64,000 nt of DNA from CAYONZ01 sp964405465 (GTDB lineage: Bacteria > Bdellovibrionota > Bdellovibrionia > Bdellovibrionales > JAMPXM01), in the NCBI GenBank assembly GCA_964405465.1, contig CAYONZ010000009.1, positions 1 to 64,000 of the forward strand, read 5' to 3'. Under the pieces are notes generated by a model that saw nothing but the letters and a program-made list of their open reading frames with translations, was not told the DNA's origin and made no database searches. The position numbers and the translations under genes were made by a program. Every line of letters starts with the position of its first letter. Position 1 is the stretch's first letter. Shown here one piece after another: positions 8,987-17,115 of the stretch.

Positions 8987-10001
8987 AGATCGTCAAAAAG
9001 GACTCACTTTTAATGATGTCTTGATCGTGCCATCCAAATCAGATGTTCGATCTAGGCGCGACCCAAGCCTCTCAACCCGATTGACGAAAAAGCAAACTAT
9101 CGACATGCCCATCATCAGCGCCAACATGGACACTGTGACCGAGAGTGAAATGGCCATCGCCATAGGTAAACTCGGTGGCCTCGGCATACTTCATCGATTC
9201 ATGACCATCGAAGAACAAGTTAAACAAGTTGGAACTGTCAAAGCCGCTGGCATCAAACTTGTTGCGGCTAGCATTGGTGTGAACGATGATTTTAAGAAAC
9301 GTGCAGAAGCCCTGGTGAAAGCGGGTGTGCAGATTCTCACACTCGACATTGCTCACGGACACTCGGTCTCGATGATCGAAACCACAAAATGGGTCAAAGA
9401 CACCTTTAGCGATATTGAAGTGATCGCTGGAAACATTGCAACTCCTGAGGGTGTGATCGACCTAGCCAATGCTGGTGCTGACGCCATTAAAGTGGGAATC
9501 GGCCCTGGGTCGATGTGTACCACTCGCATCATCACTGGTTGTGGGTTGCCCCAGCTGACCGCGGTCGCACTCTGTGCTGAGGCGGCAGAGAGCTTTAATA
9601 TACCCATCATTGCGGATGGCGGAATCAAAACATCAGGCGACATCGTCAAAGCTTTTGCTGCTGGGGCCAGTACAGTGATGCTGGGCTCAATGCTTTCAGG
9701 CACTCTCGAAACTCCGGGAGAGATCAAACACGGAAAAAAACAATACCGAGGAATGGCTTCAAAATCGGCGCAAGTTTCATGGCGAGGAGGCGTGCCCGAA
9801 GGCATGGCTCCTGAGGGAGAAAGCACGATGGTGTCGATTAAAGGACAAGTCAAAGATGTGATTTTAGAACTGAGTGGCGGAATTCGCAGTGGCATGAGCT
9901 ATATCAATGCGACCAGTGTGAGCGAGATCAAAGAAAATGCGAGATTTATTGAGATGACGGCCTCGGGCTTTAATGAATCGCGAGCCCACGGTTTAAGCTA
10001 A
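8958..10001 (+). CDS. IMP dehydrogenase/GMP reductase family enzyme without CBS domains
   Basis: A (beta/alpha)8 purine nucleotide oxidoreductase. The catalytic loop KVGIGPGSMCTTR has its nucleophile at Cys187, phosphate-binding motifs ADGGIKTSGDIVKA and GASTVMLGSMLSG follow, and the flap YRGMASKSAQ is present. The 347 residues contain no CBS pair between the early strands, whereas canonical bacterial IMP dehydrogenases (about 490 residues) carry one; that size fits GMP reductase (GuaC). The later part (PEGESTMVSIKGQVKDV, LSGGIRSGMSYINA) also resembles IMPDH, so I leave the direction of the reaction open. The start at 8958 is fixed by AAGGAG 7 bases upstream. Overlaps the previous gene by 29 bases. 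Confidence 0.88.
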   Translation: MLMFNWKKIKDRQKGLTFNDVLIVPSKSDVRSRRDPSLSTRLTKKQTIDMPIISANMDTVTESEMAIAIGKLGGLGILHRFMTIEEQVKQVGTVKAAGIKLVAASIGVNDDFKKRAEALVKAGVQILTLDIAHGHSVSMIETTKWVKDTFSDIEVIAGNIATPEGVIDLANAGADAIKVGIGPGSMCTTRIITGCGLPQLTAVALCAEAAESFNIPIIADGGIKTSGDIVKAFAAGASTVMLGSMLSGTLETPGEIKHGKKQYRGMASKSAQVSWRGGVPEGMAPEGESTMVSIKGQVKDVILELSGGIRSGMSYINATSVSEIKENARFIEMTASGFNESRAHGLS

Positions 10002-10371
10002 AGAGCAAGCTTTACCTCTTGATCGATGATCATTTAAGCACCATGAGTATTGCTTAAATGATCAGCAACTACGGCCAATGCATAATTCATTGGCAATAGG
10101 CTGGTCAAATTCGCCCAAACTTGAAGCAATCCGACAGAACTAGACCTTTATCTAGCGGCAAACCCATTGACCCCTCACGAGCAGACTTAGTAGCCTTGTT
10201 GAAAGGCGGATTTTGCGCCTTGATGGATCTAAAGGGAGCGAGCCTCGCTTGAGTTTAACCAAGAAGACTTCACTCAAGAGACTCCTAGGAGCTCGGCCCT
10301 TTTGCTCTTCAAGTCCCGCAAAATAACTTTTGTTTATAAACCGGTTTTGGTTTGCGCCTCTTGAGACAACA
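10002..10371 (+). other. Hairpin-rich intergenic region, possible structured RNA
   Basis: About 420 bases without a convincing gene separate the IMPDH-like gene from murI. The region holds a perfect 13-bp inverted repeat with a 10-base loop (10028-10040 with 10051-10063), a 6-bp hairpin AAGGCG/CGCCTT (10203-10221), a CTTGAGT/ACTCAAG hairpin (10248-10278) and, at its end, a classical intrinsic terminator. That arrangement fits a small noncoding RNA or a long structured leader. Motifs of tmRNA, RNase P RNA and 4.5S RNA were looked for and not found. A 93-codon minus-strand frame across it has no coding character. Confidence 0.3.
10028..10063. repeat. Perfect 13-bp inverted repeat
   Basis: GATCATTTAAGCA at 10028-10040 is repeated in reverse complement at 10051-10063, with a 10-base loop. 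No T-run follows on either side, so it does not look like a Rho-independent terminator. It lies 27 bases after the stop of the IMPDH-like gene. It may be an mRNA 3' end stabiliser, a Rho-dependent end or a protein-binding palindrome. Confidence 0.6.
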
Positions 10372-10402
10372 AAGCCGGCCCAGTGCCGGCTTCTTTTTTT
10401 TA
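10372..10402 (+). terminator. Intrinsic terminator just upstream of murI
   Basis: Stem AAGCCGGC/GCCGGCTT (10372-10379 with 10385-10392), five-base loop CCAGT, one C, then a run of nine T. It ends 22 bases before the murI start, so murI needs either a promoter overlapping the terminator or read-through. It would end a transcript made from the preceding 370-base region. Confidence 0.85.
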
Positions 10403-10424
10403 ACTCGACTTTTATGGAGAACAG

Positions 10425-11231
10425 ATGCCCCAACCAATCGGACTTTTCGATTCTGGAATAGGCGGACTCACTGTTTTAAAAACTCTCCTTGAGGAATTTG
10501 CATCGGAAGATTTTCTTTATCTTGGAGACACAGCTCGGCTTCCCTATGGCACAAAATCACCAGCAACCATCGAACGCTATGTTTTGCAAAACATCCGCTT
10601 TCTTGAGCAACAAAATGTGAAAGCAATTGTGGTGGCATGCAATTCAGCCTCGACAGTACTGCTCGGTGGACGCTTGCAACATCTCTTCAAGGTTCCGGTT
10701 TACAATGTCATCGAACCTGGTGCGCGTGCAGCACTGCAAGCCTCCGCGACCAAAAAAATCGGTGTCATTGGCACACGGGCCACGGTGCAGGGTGAAGCTT
10801 ACGTGAGCGCCCTACATGCGCTTGATACCCAAGCCCAAGTCTGGCAACAAGCATGCCCACTACTCGTGCCTCTGGTCGAAGAAGGCTGGACAGACGATCC
10901 TGTGACCAACCTCATTGTCTACCGTTACCTCGGGCCGCTTGCCCAAACGGCCATTGACACTCTGATTATGGGCTGTACCCACTATCCCACACTCAGTGAT
11001 TCATTTCGCCGAGTGCTGGGCTCGCATGTCACGCTTGTCGATTCTGCCCAAGCTATTGCACAAATTTTAGCCGCAGATTTTCATGCCCAAAAACTCGAAG
11101 CAAACCCACTGCATCACCAGAGACAGATCCGTATCACTGCAACCGATGTTTCATCGTCATTCGAACAAATTGCACATCAAATGTTAAGTCCGCATCGCTT
11201 CAAACATCTCGAACTCGTCGAATTGTTTTAA
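10425..11231 (+). CDS. murI: Glutamate racemase MurI
   Basis: Converts L-glutamate to D-glutamate for peptidoglycan stem peptides. The N-terminal GLFDSGIGGLTVLK, the first catalytic cysteine in VVACNSAST and the second in IMGCTHYP are all present, with LGDTARLPYGTKS between. The length of 268 residues is normal for the family. The ATG at 10425 has a GGAG ribosome-binding site six to seven bases upstream. It is followed by an MpaA-like peptidase and dapD, so the block serves peptidoglycan precursor supply and turnover. The strong terminator immediately upstream is odd and may mark regulated read-through. Confidence 0.95.
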   Translation: MPQPIGLFDSGIGGLTVLKTLLEEFASEDFLYLGDTARLPYGTKSPATIERYVLQNIRFLEQQNVKAIVVACNSASTVLLGGRLQHLFKVPVYNVIEPGARAALQASATKKIGVIGTRATVQGEAYVSALHALDTQAQVWQQACPLLVPLVEEGWTDDPVTNLIVYRYLGPLAQTAIDTLIMGCTHYPTLSDSFRRVLGSHVTLVDSAQAIAQILAADFHAQKLEANPLHHQRQIRITATDVSSSFEQIAHQMLSPHRFKHLELVELF

Positions 11232-11240
11232 AATCTCCGA

Positions 11241-11270
11241 GCGCTCCAGCGGGTTTTATCCTTGGAGCGC
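11241..11270 (+). other. Hairpin between murI and mpaA-like gene
   Basis: GCGCTCCA at 11241-11248 pairs with TGGAGCGC at 11263-11270 over a 14-base loop. No U-tract follows, so it is not a classical intrinsic terminator. It may attenuate or stabilise the murI message. Confidence 0.4.
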
Positions 11271-11335
11271 CAAGAATTTTGCGGTACCTTTCTCGAGTAG
11301 CCCAAGATCATTCAACTCTCTGATGTGAGGTTTTG

Positions 11336-11992
11336 ATGCAGACTTTTATTTTTGGAAAAACCGCAACAGGACTTCCAATACCAGCCTATCGTTTTGGCCA
11401 CCATGGTCCAAAAGTTTTAATTCTTGGCGGTGTACATGGCGATGAAATTGAAGGTGTCGTTGCAGCACATGGTCTTCTGCAAGAATTTGCTCAGAGTTTT
11501 GTGTTTCGCCTGCAGGTCATACTTGTTCCAGCGTTTAATCTCGATGGAGTCTTAAGACAAGATAGGCTCAATGCCAACGGTGTGGACCTTAATCGCAATC
11601 TGCCCACACATGATTGGACAAGCGAAGTCGCAAAGCCACGCTACAACCCTGGGAAAACGGCAAATAGTGAGCCTGAAAATCAAGCTCTCGTCGATTTTCT
11701 CACTGAAGAAAAACCACATTTTGTATTGAGTCTGCACTCTTGGAAACCATTGCTCAACGTCAATGGCAAGTGCCGCCGAGAAGCCGAGGCCATTGCGGCA
11801 CTCACCGGCTATGTGATCGAAGAATCCATTGGCTACCCCACCCCAGGGTGCTTAGGAACCTATGCTGGTCTTGAGCGTGAAATGCCAACTCTCACATACG
11901 AAATTGAACGCGGACAAAAAGATCAAGATGTGCTTCGCCAGCACATCCCTGCTATTTTAGAAGGGCTCAAAGTGATCGAAGGCAAGGCCTAG
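11336..11992 (+). CDS. M14-family peptidase, murein peptide amidase MpaA-like
   Basis: Likely a zinc carboxypeptidase that removes D-Glu-linked meso-diaminopimelate from murein peptides during cell-wall recycling. Zinc ligands are visible in GGVHGDEIEG (His and Glu) and SLHSW (His), with the substrate-binding NANGVDLNRNLP between them and a late TYEIERG supplying the catalytic Glu. The 218-residue length is close to the MpaA family. The ATG at 11336 is chosen because of GAGG about 6 bases upstream; a TTG one codon earlier is possible. No signal peptide is seen, so action is cytoplasmic, on peptides imported from the periplasm (or from prey, if the host is a predator). Confidence 0.8.
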   Translation: MQTFIFGKTATGLPIPAYRFGHHGPKVLILGGVHGDEIEGVVAAHGLLQEFAQSFVFRLQVILVPAFNLDGVLRQDRLNANGVDLNRNLPTHDWTSEVAKPRYNPGKTANSEPENQALVDFLTEEKPHFVLSLHSWKPLLNVNGKCRREAEAIAALTGYVIEESIGYPTPGCLGTYAGLEREMPTLTYEIERGQKDQDVLRQHIPAILEGLKVIEGKA

Positions 11993-12171
11993 TGGATGCG
12001 TTCTGCAGCAGAAAAAAATTCCAGCAAGTCCTCAAGTTCAAAAAAACTCGCCAACACTTGCCAGTTGCAGAAATTAAAACCAGAACTTAAAACCAAAAAA
12101 AATTACAACTACACAAAACATTCATATAAGAACTCAAAGCCACCCGAATGAATTTTGAGAAGGACCAAAAC

Positions 12172-13029
12172 ATGAAAACAAATCTATCAGCACAGGATAT
12201 TCAAAAAATTATCGAAACCACTTGGCAAGCTGTCGGCTCTGAACCTCAGATCTTGCAATCAGCCGAAGTCAAAGAGGCCATTTTCTCTGCGATGCAAAAT
12301 CTTGATTCTGGCACATGGCAAGTCATTGAGAAAATCCAGGCAAATTCGACAAACGAATATGTTCTGCATGAGTGGTTGAAAAAAGCCATTCTCCTCTATT
12401 TTCGCGTCTCCTCACTCTTTGCAATCCATGCAGGAGATTTGAGTTTTTATGATAAAGTGCCCGTCAAAAAATGGAATGGTTCAGAAGGAGTTCGTGTCGT
12501 GCCACAAGCTCTCGTCCGCTTCGGATCTTTTGTCGAAAAGGGCGCCATCTTAATGCCGAGCTTTGTAAACATCGGAGCCTATGTTGAAACCGGAACCATG
12601 GTCGACACCTGGGCCACAGTCGGCAGCTGCGCGCGCATTGGTAGCCATGTTCACCTCTCTGGTGGTGTCGGTATCGGGGGCGTGCTTGAACCCGTGCAGG
12701 CAAGGCCAGTGATCATTGAAGATCATGTTTTTGTCGGCAGTCGTTGCATTGTCGTTGAGGGTGTTCATGTTGAACAGGGTGCGGTTCTCGGTGCAGGTGT
12801 CACACTCACCGGCTCAACAAAGATCATTGACGTTACCACCGCAGAGGCAAAAACTTACCAAGGACGAGTGCCAAAAAATTCGGTCGTCATTCCAGGTACA
12901 CTTCCAAAACAATTTCCGGCAGGAGTGTTTCAAGTTCCGTGCGCCCTGATCATCGGTCAACGCAAAGAGAGCACCAACCAGAAAACTTCGCTCACCGATG
13001 CACTCAGAGAGTTCAATGTCCCGGTCTAA
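12172..13029 (+). CDS. dapD: 2,3,4,5-tetrahydropyridine-2,6-dicarboxylate N-succinyltransferase DapD
   Basis: Succinyl-CoA-dependent step of lysine/diaminopimelate synthesis. The protein has the left-handed beta-helix of hexapeptide repeats (ALVRFGSFVEKGAILMPSFV..., VGSRCIVVEGVHVEQGAVLG), the family motif SGGVGIGGVLEP and the C-terminal QGRVPKNSVVIPGT. The ATG at 12172 is chosen over one at 12148 because AAGGA lies seven bases upstream; this gives 285 residues, close to the family's usual length. It sits downstream of murI and the MpaA-like gene, in keeping with peptidoglycan precursor supply. Confidence 0.95.
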   Translation: MKTNLSAQDIQKIIETTWQAVGSEPQILQSAEVKEAIFSAMQNLDSGTWQVIEKIQANSTNEYVLHEWLKKAILLYFRVSSLFAIHAGDLSFYDKVPVKKWNGSEGVRVVPQALVRFGSFVEKGAILMPSFVNIGAYVETGTMVDTWATVGSCARIGSHVHLSGGVGIGGVLEPVQARPVIIEDHVFVGSRCIVVEGVHVEQGAVLGAGVTLTGSTKIIDVTTAEAKTYQGRVPKNSVVIPGTLPKQFPAGVFQVPCALIIGQRKESTNQKTSLTDALREFNVPV

Positions 13030-13042
13030 ATGATTCTTCAGA

Positions 13043-13068
13043 GCAGAATTCCGTTTCAGGAATTCTGC
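13043..13068 (+). terminator. Perfect 10-bp hairpin after dapD
   Basis: GCAGAATTCC (13043-13052) pairs with GGAATTCTGC (13059-13068) across a six-base loop, 13 bases after the dapD stop. There is no T-run after it, so termination by the intrinsic mechanism is doubtful. Its place between a plus-strand and a minus-strand gene fits a transcript 3' end. Confidence 0.4.
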
Positions 13069-13168
13069 CGAAGAAACACCAAGACCAAGTTGCCTTTGCT
13101 TTTCACCAAAATATAAACCGAATGATTCAGTCAGAATTCATGCATCTACATTCATGCATAGACGGCGA

Positions 13169-13507
13169 CTATGATGCGCACGCCATTCTGACAATCTTCG
13201 CAATCGTCTTCAGACTAGGATTGCCTCTATTTGACAGCGCTTCATACATCGTGCGCTCCGAAAGCCCATGCGCCTTGGCTTCCCTAGTTTTGACCTTCGC
13301 CTCAAGATGGGCCATCAGAATCTCCTTGAAAGAATCGATATCCTCATCCTTCAGAGCAGAAAAGAGCGCCTGTCCGAGTTTACGCTCATCTAGAAGCTCT
13401 TCAGTTGGACGCCAAGCTTTAGTTTTAACGCCAGACTTGAGCTTCACCAACTCCGGTCGATCAACCGAGGAGGCTTTTCGCTTTTTTGATGTCTGCTTTT
13501 TGGCCAT
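13169..13507 (-). CDS. HigA-type antitoxin (HTH addiction-module antidote)
   Basis: A 112-residue DNA-binding antitoxin partnered with the toxin immediately upstream. The C-terminal half has the typical addiction-module antidote pattern: GLSERTMYEALSNRGNPSLKTIAKIVRM, an HTH with the recognition helix around ERTMYEALS. The N-terminal 30 residues are lysine-rich. The ATG at 13507 has a strong GGAGG eight bases upstream, whereas the longer frame begins with a TTG without a site. Its start lies inside the 3' end of the toxin gene, which couples their translation. The antitoxin probably represses the pair through the palindrome in front of the toxin. Confidence 0.85.
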   Translation of the reverse strand: MAKKQTSKKRKASSVDRPELVKLKSGVKTKAWRPTEELLDERKLGQALFSALKDEDIDSFKEILMAHLEAKVKTREAKAHGLSERTMYEALSNRGNPSLKTIAKIVRMACAS

Positions 13508-13742
13508 TTTTGGTTCCTCCAAGTAAAATTACGATTCGCTTTCGGTCCAAGTAGGCGAAATAAACCCTCAGACCGATTTTCCATTTCAGTTCAAAAACGC
13601 CGTCGCCAACCGATTTCACAATCCCGAAATGAGCGGCGGCCTCGATACGACTGAACCTAGACCTGACAAGACCTTTGATCTTATCAGTCTGCTCATCGAA
13701 CCAATCATTAAACTCTGATGTTGTCTCTAGGTTGAATTCCAC
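13461..13742 (-). CDS. RelE/ParE-superfamily toxin (HigB/Gp49-like)
   Basis: A 93-residue toxin of a type II toxin-antitoxin pair. The sequence has the Gp49-like/HigB pattern DWFDEQTDKIKGLVRSRFSRIE, VGDGVFELKW, GLRVYFAYLDRKRIVILLGG and the C-terminal KADIKKAKSL. Members of this group usually cut mRNA at the ribosome; that activity is inferred here. The start is a GTG at 13742. The toxin-first order and overlap with the antitoxin are typical for higBA-like loci. Confidence 0.87.
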   Translation of the reverse strand: MEFNLETTSEFNDWFDEQTDKIKGLVRSRFSRIEAAAHFGIVKSVGDGVFELKWKIGLRVYFAYLDRKRIVILLGGTKNGQKADIKKAKSLLG

Positions 13743-13751
13743 GCAAGATCA

Positions 13752-13799
13752 GTATGCAATATACCGCATGGTAAAGCAAGGAAAATGTGTGTGGTATAC
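13752..13799. promoter_or_regulatory. Candidate operator of the toxin-antitoxin pair
   Basis: An interrupted palindrome GTAT-N5-ATAC (13752-13764) lies 10 bases upstream of the toxin GTG, and a second GTATAC is at 13794-13799. These are plausible binding sites for the HTH antitoxin. No clear -35/-10 pair could be fixed. Confidence 0.35.
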
Positions 13800-13810
13800 G
13801 AAAAAACTCA

Positions 13811-15265
13811 TTAGGGACTATCCGCACATTCCGCCATTTCAGATCGTACAGCCGCTGGCTCGCGGTCTAACGAAACAGATGCTGGTTCACGGAGGGCTGA
13901 TCCATTTTCTGCCAACCGCGGTTGTTCAGAAGAAGACTCGTCGGTATCGAAGACTTCCGCCCGTAGAACCGAAATTGGAATTCGATTTTTTGAAACGAAA
14001 TCAAATGGGCGAAACTCGATATCAAAATCTTCCATCACCTCTTTGACTTCAGATTGAATGCGAAATGATTCATCCAACCAATGGCGCACATGAAACTGCG
14101 GAACCTTTAAGTGGTAGCGTTGCCGGCGTCCCTTCAAAGTGCTCACCAGAACATTCTCGAAACGTGGCTTATTAAGCCAGCACTTAGGTGAAAGTTTTAA
14201 TACCTGTTGCGCGGAACGCCCCTTTTCAACCATCTCACCATCGAGATCGACTTGCCAATCAAAGATCTTGTCACTTGCCTTGAACAGTCGTTCACGAGCG
14301 AGCTCTACTTTTTTTTGTAAAAGCTGATTGTGCTTTTTTTGCGCTTCTTCAAGACGAGCATTCACCAAAGCCAACTCAGTTTTTTTATTTACTTCAATTC
14401 GACAACTCTCTGAACTCGCCGAAGATCTGCCCATGAATGTCAAATCTAAACACGAAAAATTAGTCCCAACCACCATCTTTTCAGTAGAATGCCCTGCGGA
14501 ACTCTCAATGGATTTTCCACCACTAATGCTGGCCCCTTGGTTCGCTCCACTTCCGGCAGCATTCATCCCACCGCGTTTGTCCTCTGACGAAGAGGCTAGT
14601 ACCGAGGGTTTTGGCAAAAGAATCGAACTCACAATACCTCTTGCCGTTCCATTGGCATCCAAAATTGGGGAACCCGAATTTCCTTTGATCACACTCTCAC
14701 ACGGCCCCAAGAGAACCAAAGGAGATGTATCCGAAACGAAGAACGGATTCAAAACTGAATTTTGAATAGCCCGACAATTAACTTGCTTCATCGTTGCACG
14801 AACGGGGTCGGGATCGACCTTATAAATTGTCATGGCCTTACCATCTGCGACTCCAGTTTGAGTCAAAAGTAAAAAGGGCCGCGGCACAGGACGAGTCAAA
14901 CGAACGAAAGCATAATCCTTATTGAGCTCTCCATCATTCACGGGAGGAGAAACCGAAAGTACGGTCTCACAATCCGCCTGAACAGGATCAAAATGCTCGG
15001 TCTTTGGAAAAAAGAAACGAATTTTGCCGCTGCAACTTCTCCCCTTTTCGCGAAGATCTTTCGGAAGACAATGCAAATTGGTCGCGGCCAGATCATTGGC
15101 CACCAAAAAAGACGTACAGGTTGAAACACCCGATTCACTCTGCTCATTTTTTACCAAAATTCCAGCCACCGAAGGAGAACAAGTTTTAATGTCCTCACAG
15201 ACCACTTCATAGCCTTGAGCAGCGAGCGTGCTCAGGAAAACCACTCCAACATATATCAATTTCAT
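13811..15265 (-). CDS. Exported trypsin-like serine protease with C-terminal extension
   Basis: About 484 residues from the ATG at 15265, which directly starts a signal peptide (MKLIYVGVVFLSTLAAQG). The trypsin fold is indicated by a complete triad: His65 in AATNLHC, Asp117 in KDYAFVRL and Ser197 in KGNSGSPI, with cysteines near each. The His motif (NLHC instead of AAHC) is divergent. After about residue 270 comes a charged helical stretch (VNARLEEAQKKHNQLLQKK, coiled-coil-like), then a region ending in poorly conserved polar sequence. The longer frame to 15397 adds no signal-like sequence. Probably secreted or periplasmic. It is divergent from the metalloprotease lipoprotein at 15622. Confidence 0.82.
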   Translation of the reverse strand: MKLIYVGVVFLSTLAAQGYEVVCEDIKTCSPSVAGILVKNEQSESGVSTCTSFLVANDLAATNLHCLPKDLREKGRSCSGKIRFFFPKTEHFDPVQADCETVLSVSPPVNDGELNKDYAFVRLTRPVPRPFLLLTQTGVADGKAMTIYKVDPDPVRATMKQVNCRAIQNSVLNPFFVSDTSPLVLLGPCESVIKGNSGSPILDANGTARGIVSSILLPKPSVLASSSEDKRGGMNAAGSGANQGASISGGKSIESSAGHSTEKMVVGTNFSCLDLTFMGRSSASSESCRIEVNKKTELALVNARLEEAQKKHNQLLQKKVELARERLFKASDKIFDWQVDLDGEMVEKGRSAQQVLKLSPKCWLNKPRFENVLVSTLKGRRQRYHLKVPQFHVRHWLDESFRIQSEVKEVMEDFDIEFRPFDFVSKNRIPISVLRAEVFDTDESSSEQPRLAENGSALREPASVSLDREPAAVRSEMAECADSP

Positions 15266-15621
15266 TCTGAGAATTTCAGCTATTTCGTGAAAGCCAAACC
15301 GCATTTGCATATCACAGACATCGGTAGGAACCAGCAGCAAGTTAACGAGTATATTCGAACCAAACGAAGACAAAAAAATCGCCGAACTTTTCGACATCTG
15401 TAAACAAAAACAGTTTTAAAAATGCACTCAAAGTGTCTCGTCAAATAGCCAAATTCACCGCCACTATTTTTGTCTCATCATGAGATCAAGCTTTAGGCAC
15501 TGTCTCATTTTGCCGAATATAACCATGACCAAAATCGAGATTCGTGCGCGGCAAATCGCGCCGAAATTCATGCGCAAGCTCAAGCGAGAGTTAATCTTAG
15601 GGTTAGCCAGGAGATAAACAG
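15266..15621. other. Intergenic region between divergent protease genes
   Basis: About 355 bases that must hold the promoters of both the serine protease (minus) and the metalloprotease operon (plus). An AGGAG ribosome-binding site lies ten bases before the start at 15622. I could not fix promoters or operators with confidence; no gene or strong hairpin is seen. Confidence 0.4.
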
Positions 15622-17112
15622 ATGAGTGCTAAAAATCGCGGCGTCATTTTATTCAAGCTCAAGGTCATTGCCCACACAGCCCTGCTCGGATCGATCTTGT
15701 TACTTGGCTACACCAATTGTTCTCCTGGATTCAAAGCCGTCAACGGACAGCTTGGCATTTCCTCAAATTCACCAGGCGTAACAGGAGGTGGTGCAGACCC
15801 TGGCGGCAATGACGGCCTAGGCCCCAACACTGGAAACTACATCAGCTCCAAATCTTTGGGGACATTTGACAACAATTGTATCAACAACACAGCTTACGAC
15901 GCCTGCATCTTTTGGAAAAATCCTGTCGCGAGCAATCAAGCTCCTTTTGCAGCGACAGTTGGCACAAACACCAATCTCGCAAATGTGCAAACTTTTGGAG
16001 TGAAATTCAAAAATCGCACAAACTCCAACGAACTCACAAATGGAAGCATTTCAGTCATCGGCTCCATCACCCAAAATCCAATCGCAAGTCTTCCTGGAAT
16101 CAACGGCTTGGTGAACACAGCAGACGGGAAGAATTTTTTGGAAGGTTCCAAAATCCAACTCACCAATGGTCAACAACGAAGGACCTATTCGCAAGACGTA
16201 CTCGACAACTCACATTGGCTCGCTCAAGAGATGGCCTACTTTTGGTTAGAGTCGATGGAGTCGTCGATTTTTTCACGGACCAATATCTACTACACACGCA
16301 ATAAAGGTATTCCGGTGATCGCCCGAGGCGGTGACTTCTTCAGTGCCGCAAAAAACAACGCGTTTTTTACGCCAGGACTTTCTAGCTCCAACGGCAGCAC
16401 TTATCTTTCGCAGGGTCTGCTTGTTTTGGGCTATCGATCAAAAGACAACAACACACACGACAATGCCTTGAGTGCTGAAATCTATATGCACGAAATGGGA
16501 CACGCCAATCTTTATCACGCAAGCTCGCAAGCTGCGACTGCTCCGAAAAATCAAAAACAGGTGCAATTGCAAATCGGCTCAACCGTCTACGGCAAACAAA
16601 CAGCTTGCATCTCTCGTGACGGCTGTATTCTTGCTATCAATGAGGGAATCGCAGACTTTCACAGTCTGATCATGTTTCACGAGTCGCCTATTTTGGGTGA
16701 AACCTTCGAAAATCATAAAGACGGTCTCAGTGACAGCGGTGTTCGACGAAACTTCAACACCGCAAGATCACTTTCTCTTGACTCACTCTTTCAGGCATCA
16801 GGTCAGGCTTTCACGACAAACTTTCCCAGTGCAACATGTCTTGACAGCGGCACCACAAAAACCGTCGACGCTTGCAATGGTGAAGTCCATGTGTTTGCAC
16901 ATTTCTACACCTCCATTCTTTGGGATATCTACACCGACAACCGAGTGAACAAAGCAGATTTTGAAACCATCTTCATGGAACACCTTCAAAATCTTCAACC
17001 GCAAACAACCTTTCCCCAAACTAAACAGATTTTATTGACGATCGACCAACAGTTCTTTCAGTCCAAATACAAAGACGTCATCACTTATCACTATCAACAA
17101 AGAGGACTCTAA
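15622..17112 (+). CDS. Lipoprotein zinc metalloprotease (gluzincin-like, HExxH...NExxxD)
   Basis: A 496-residue protein with a signal peptide ending in a lipobox-like GYTNC (Cys about residue 33), followed by a Gly/Asn-rich linker. The zinc helix is HEMGH at 290-294 (YMHEMGHANLYH), and NEGIADF at 340-346 supplies the likely third ligand Glu341, as in thermolysin- and fungalysin-type enzymes. The gap between the two motifs is longer than in thermolysin. A late HVFAHFYTSILWDIY matches the C-terminal helical part of such proteases. There is no N-terminal propeptide in this protein; the next gene, three bases downstream, looks like one. Probably acts at the outer membrane or outside the cell. Confidence 0.8.
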   Translation: MSAKNRGVILFKLKVIAHTALLGSILLLGYTNCSPGFKAVNGQLGISSNSPGVTGGGADPGGNDGLGPNTGNYISSKSLGTFDNNCINNTAYDACIFWKNPVASNQAPFAATVGTNTNLANVQTFGVKFKNRTNSNELTNGSISVIGSITQNPIASLPGINGLVNTADGKNFLEGSKIQLTNGQQRRTYSQDVLDNSHWLAQEMAYFWLESMESSIFSRTNIYYTRNKGIPVIARGGDFFSAAKNNAFFTPGLSSSNGSTYLSQGLLVLGYRSKDNNTHDNALSAEIYMHEMGHANLYHASSQAATAPKNQKQVQLQIGSTVYGKQTACISRDGCILAINEGIADFHSLIMFHESPILGETFENHKDGLSDSGVRRNFNTARSLSLDSLFQASGQAFTTNFPSATCLDSGTTKTVDACNGEVHVFAHFYTSILWDIYTDNRVNKADFETIFMEHLQNLQPQTTFPQTKQILLTIDQQFFQSKYKDVITYHYQQRGL

Positions 17113-17115
17113 ATC

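Noticed and set aside
9353..9895. A 180-codon minus-strand frame inside the IMPDH-like gene.
   Set aside because: The plus-strand gene is a secure family member; the antisense frame has no homology-like motif.
10152..10433. A 93-codon minus-strand frame before murI, considered as a small gene.
   Set aside because: Its sequence covers the hairpins and terminator and runs into murI; no ribosome-binding site or protein-like pattern.
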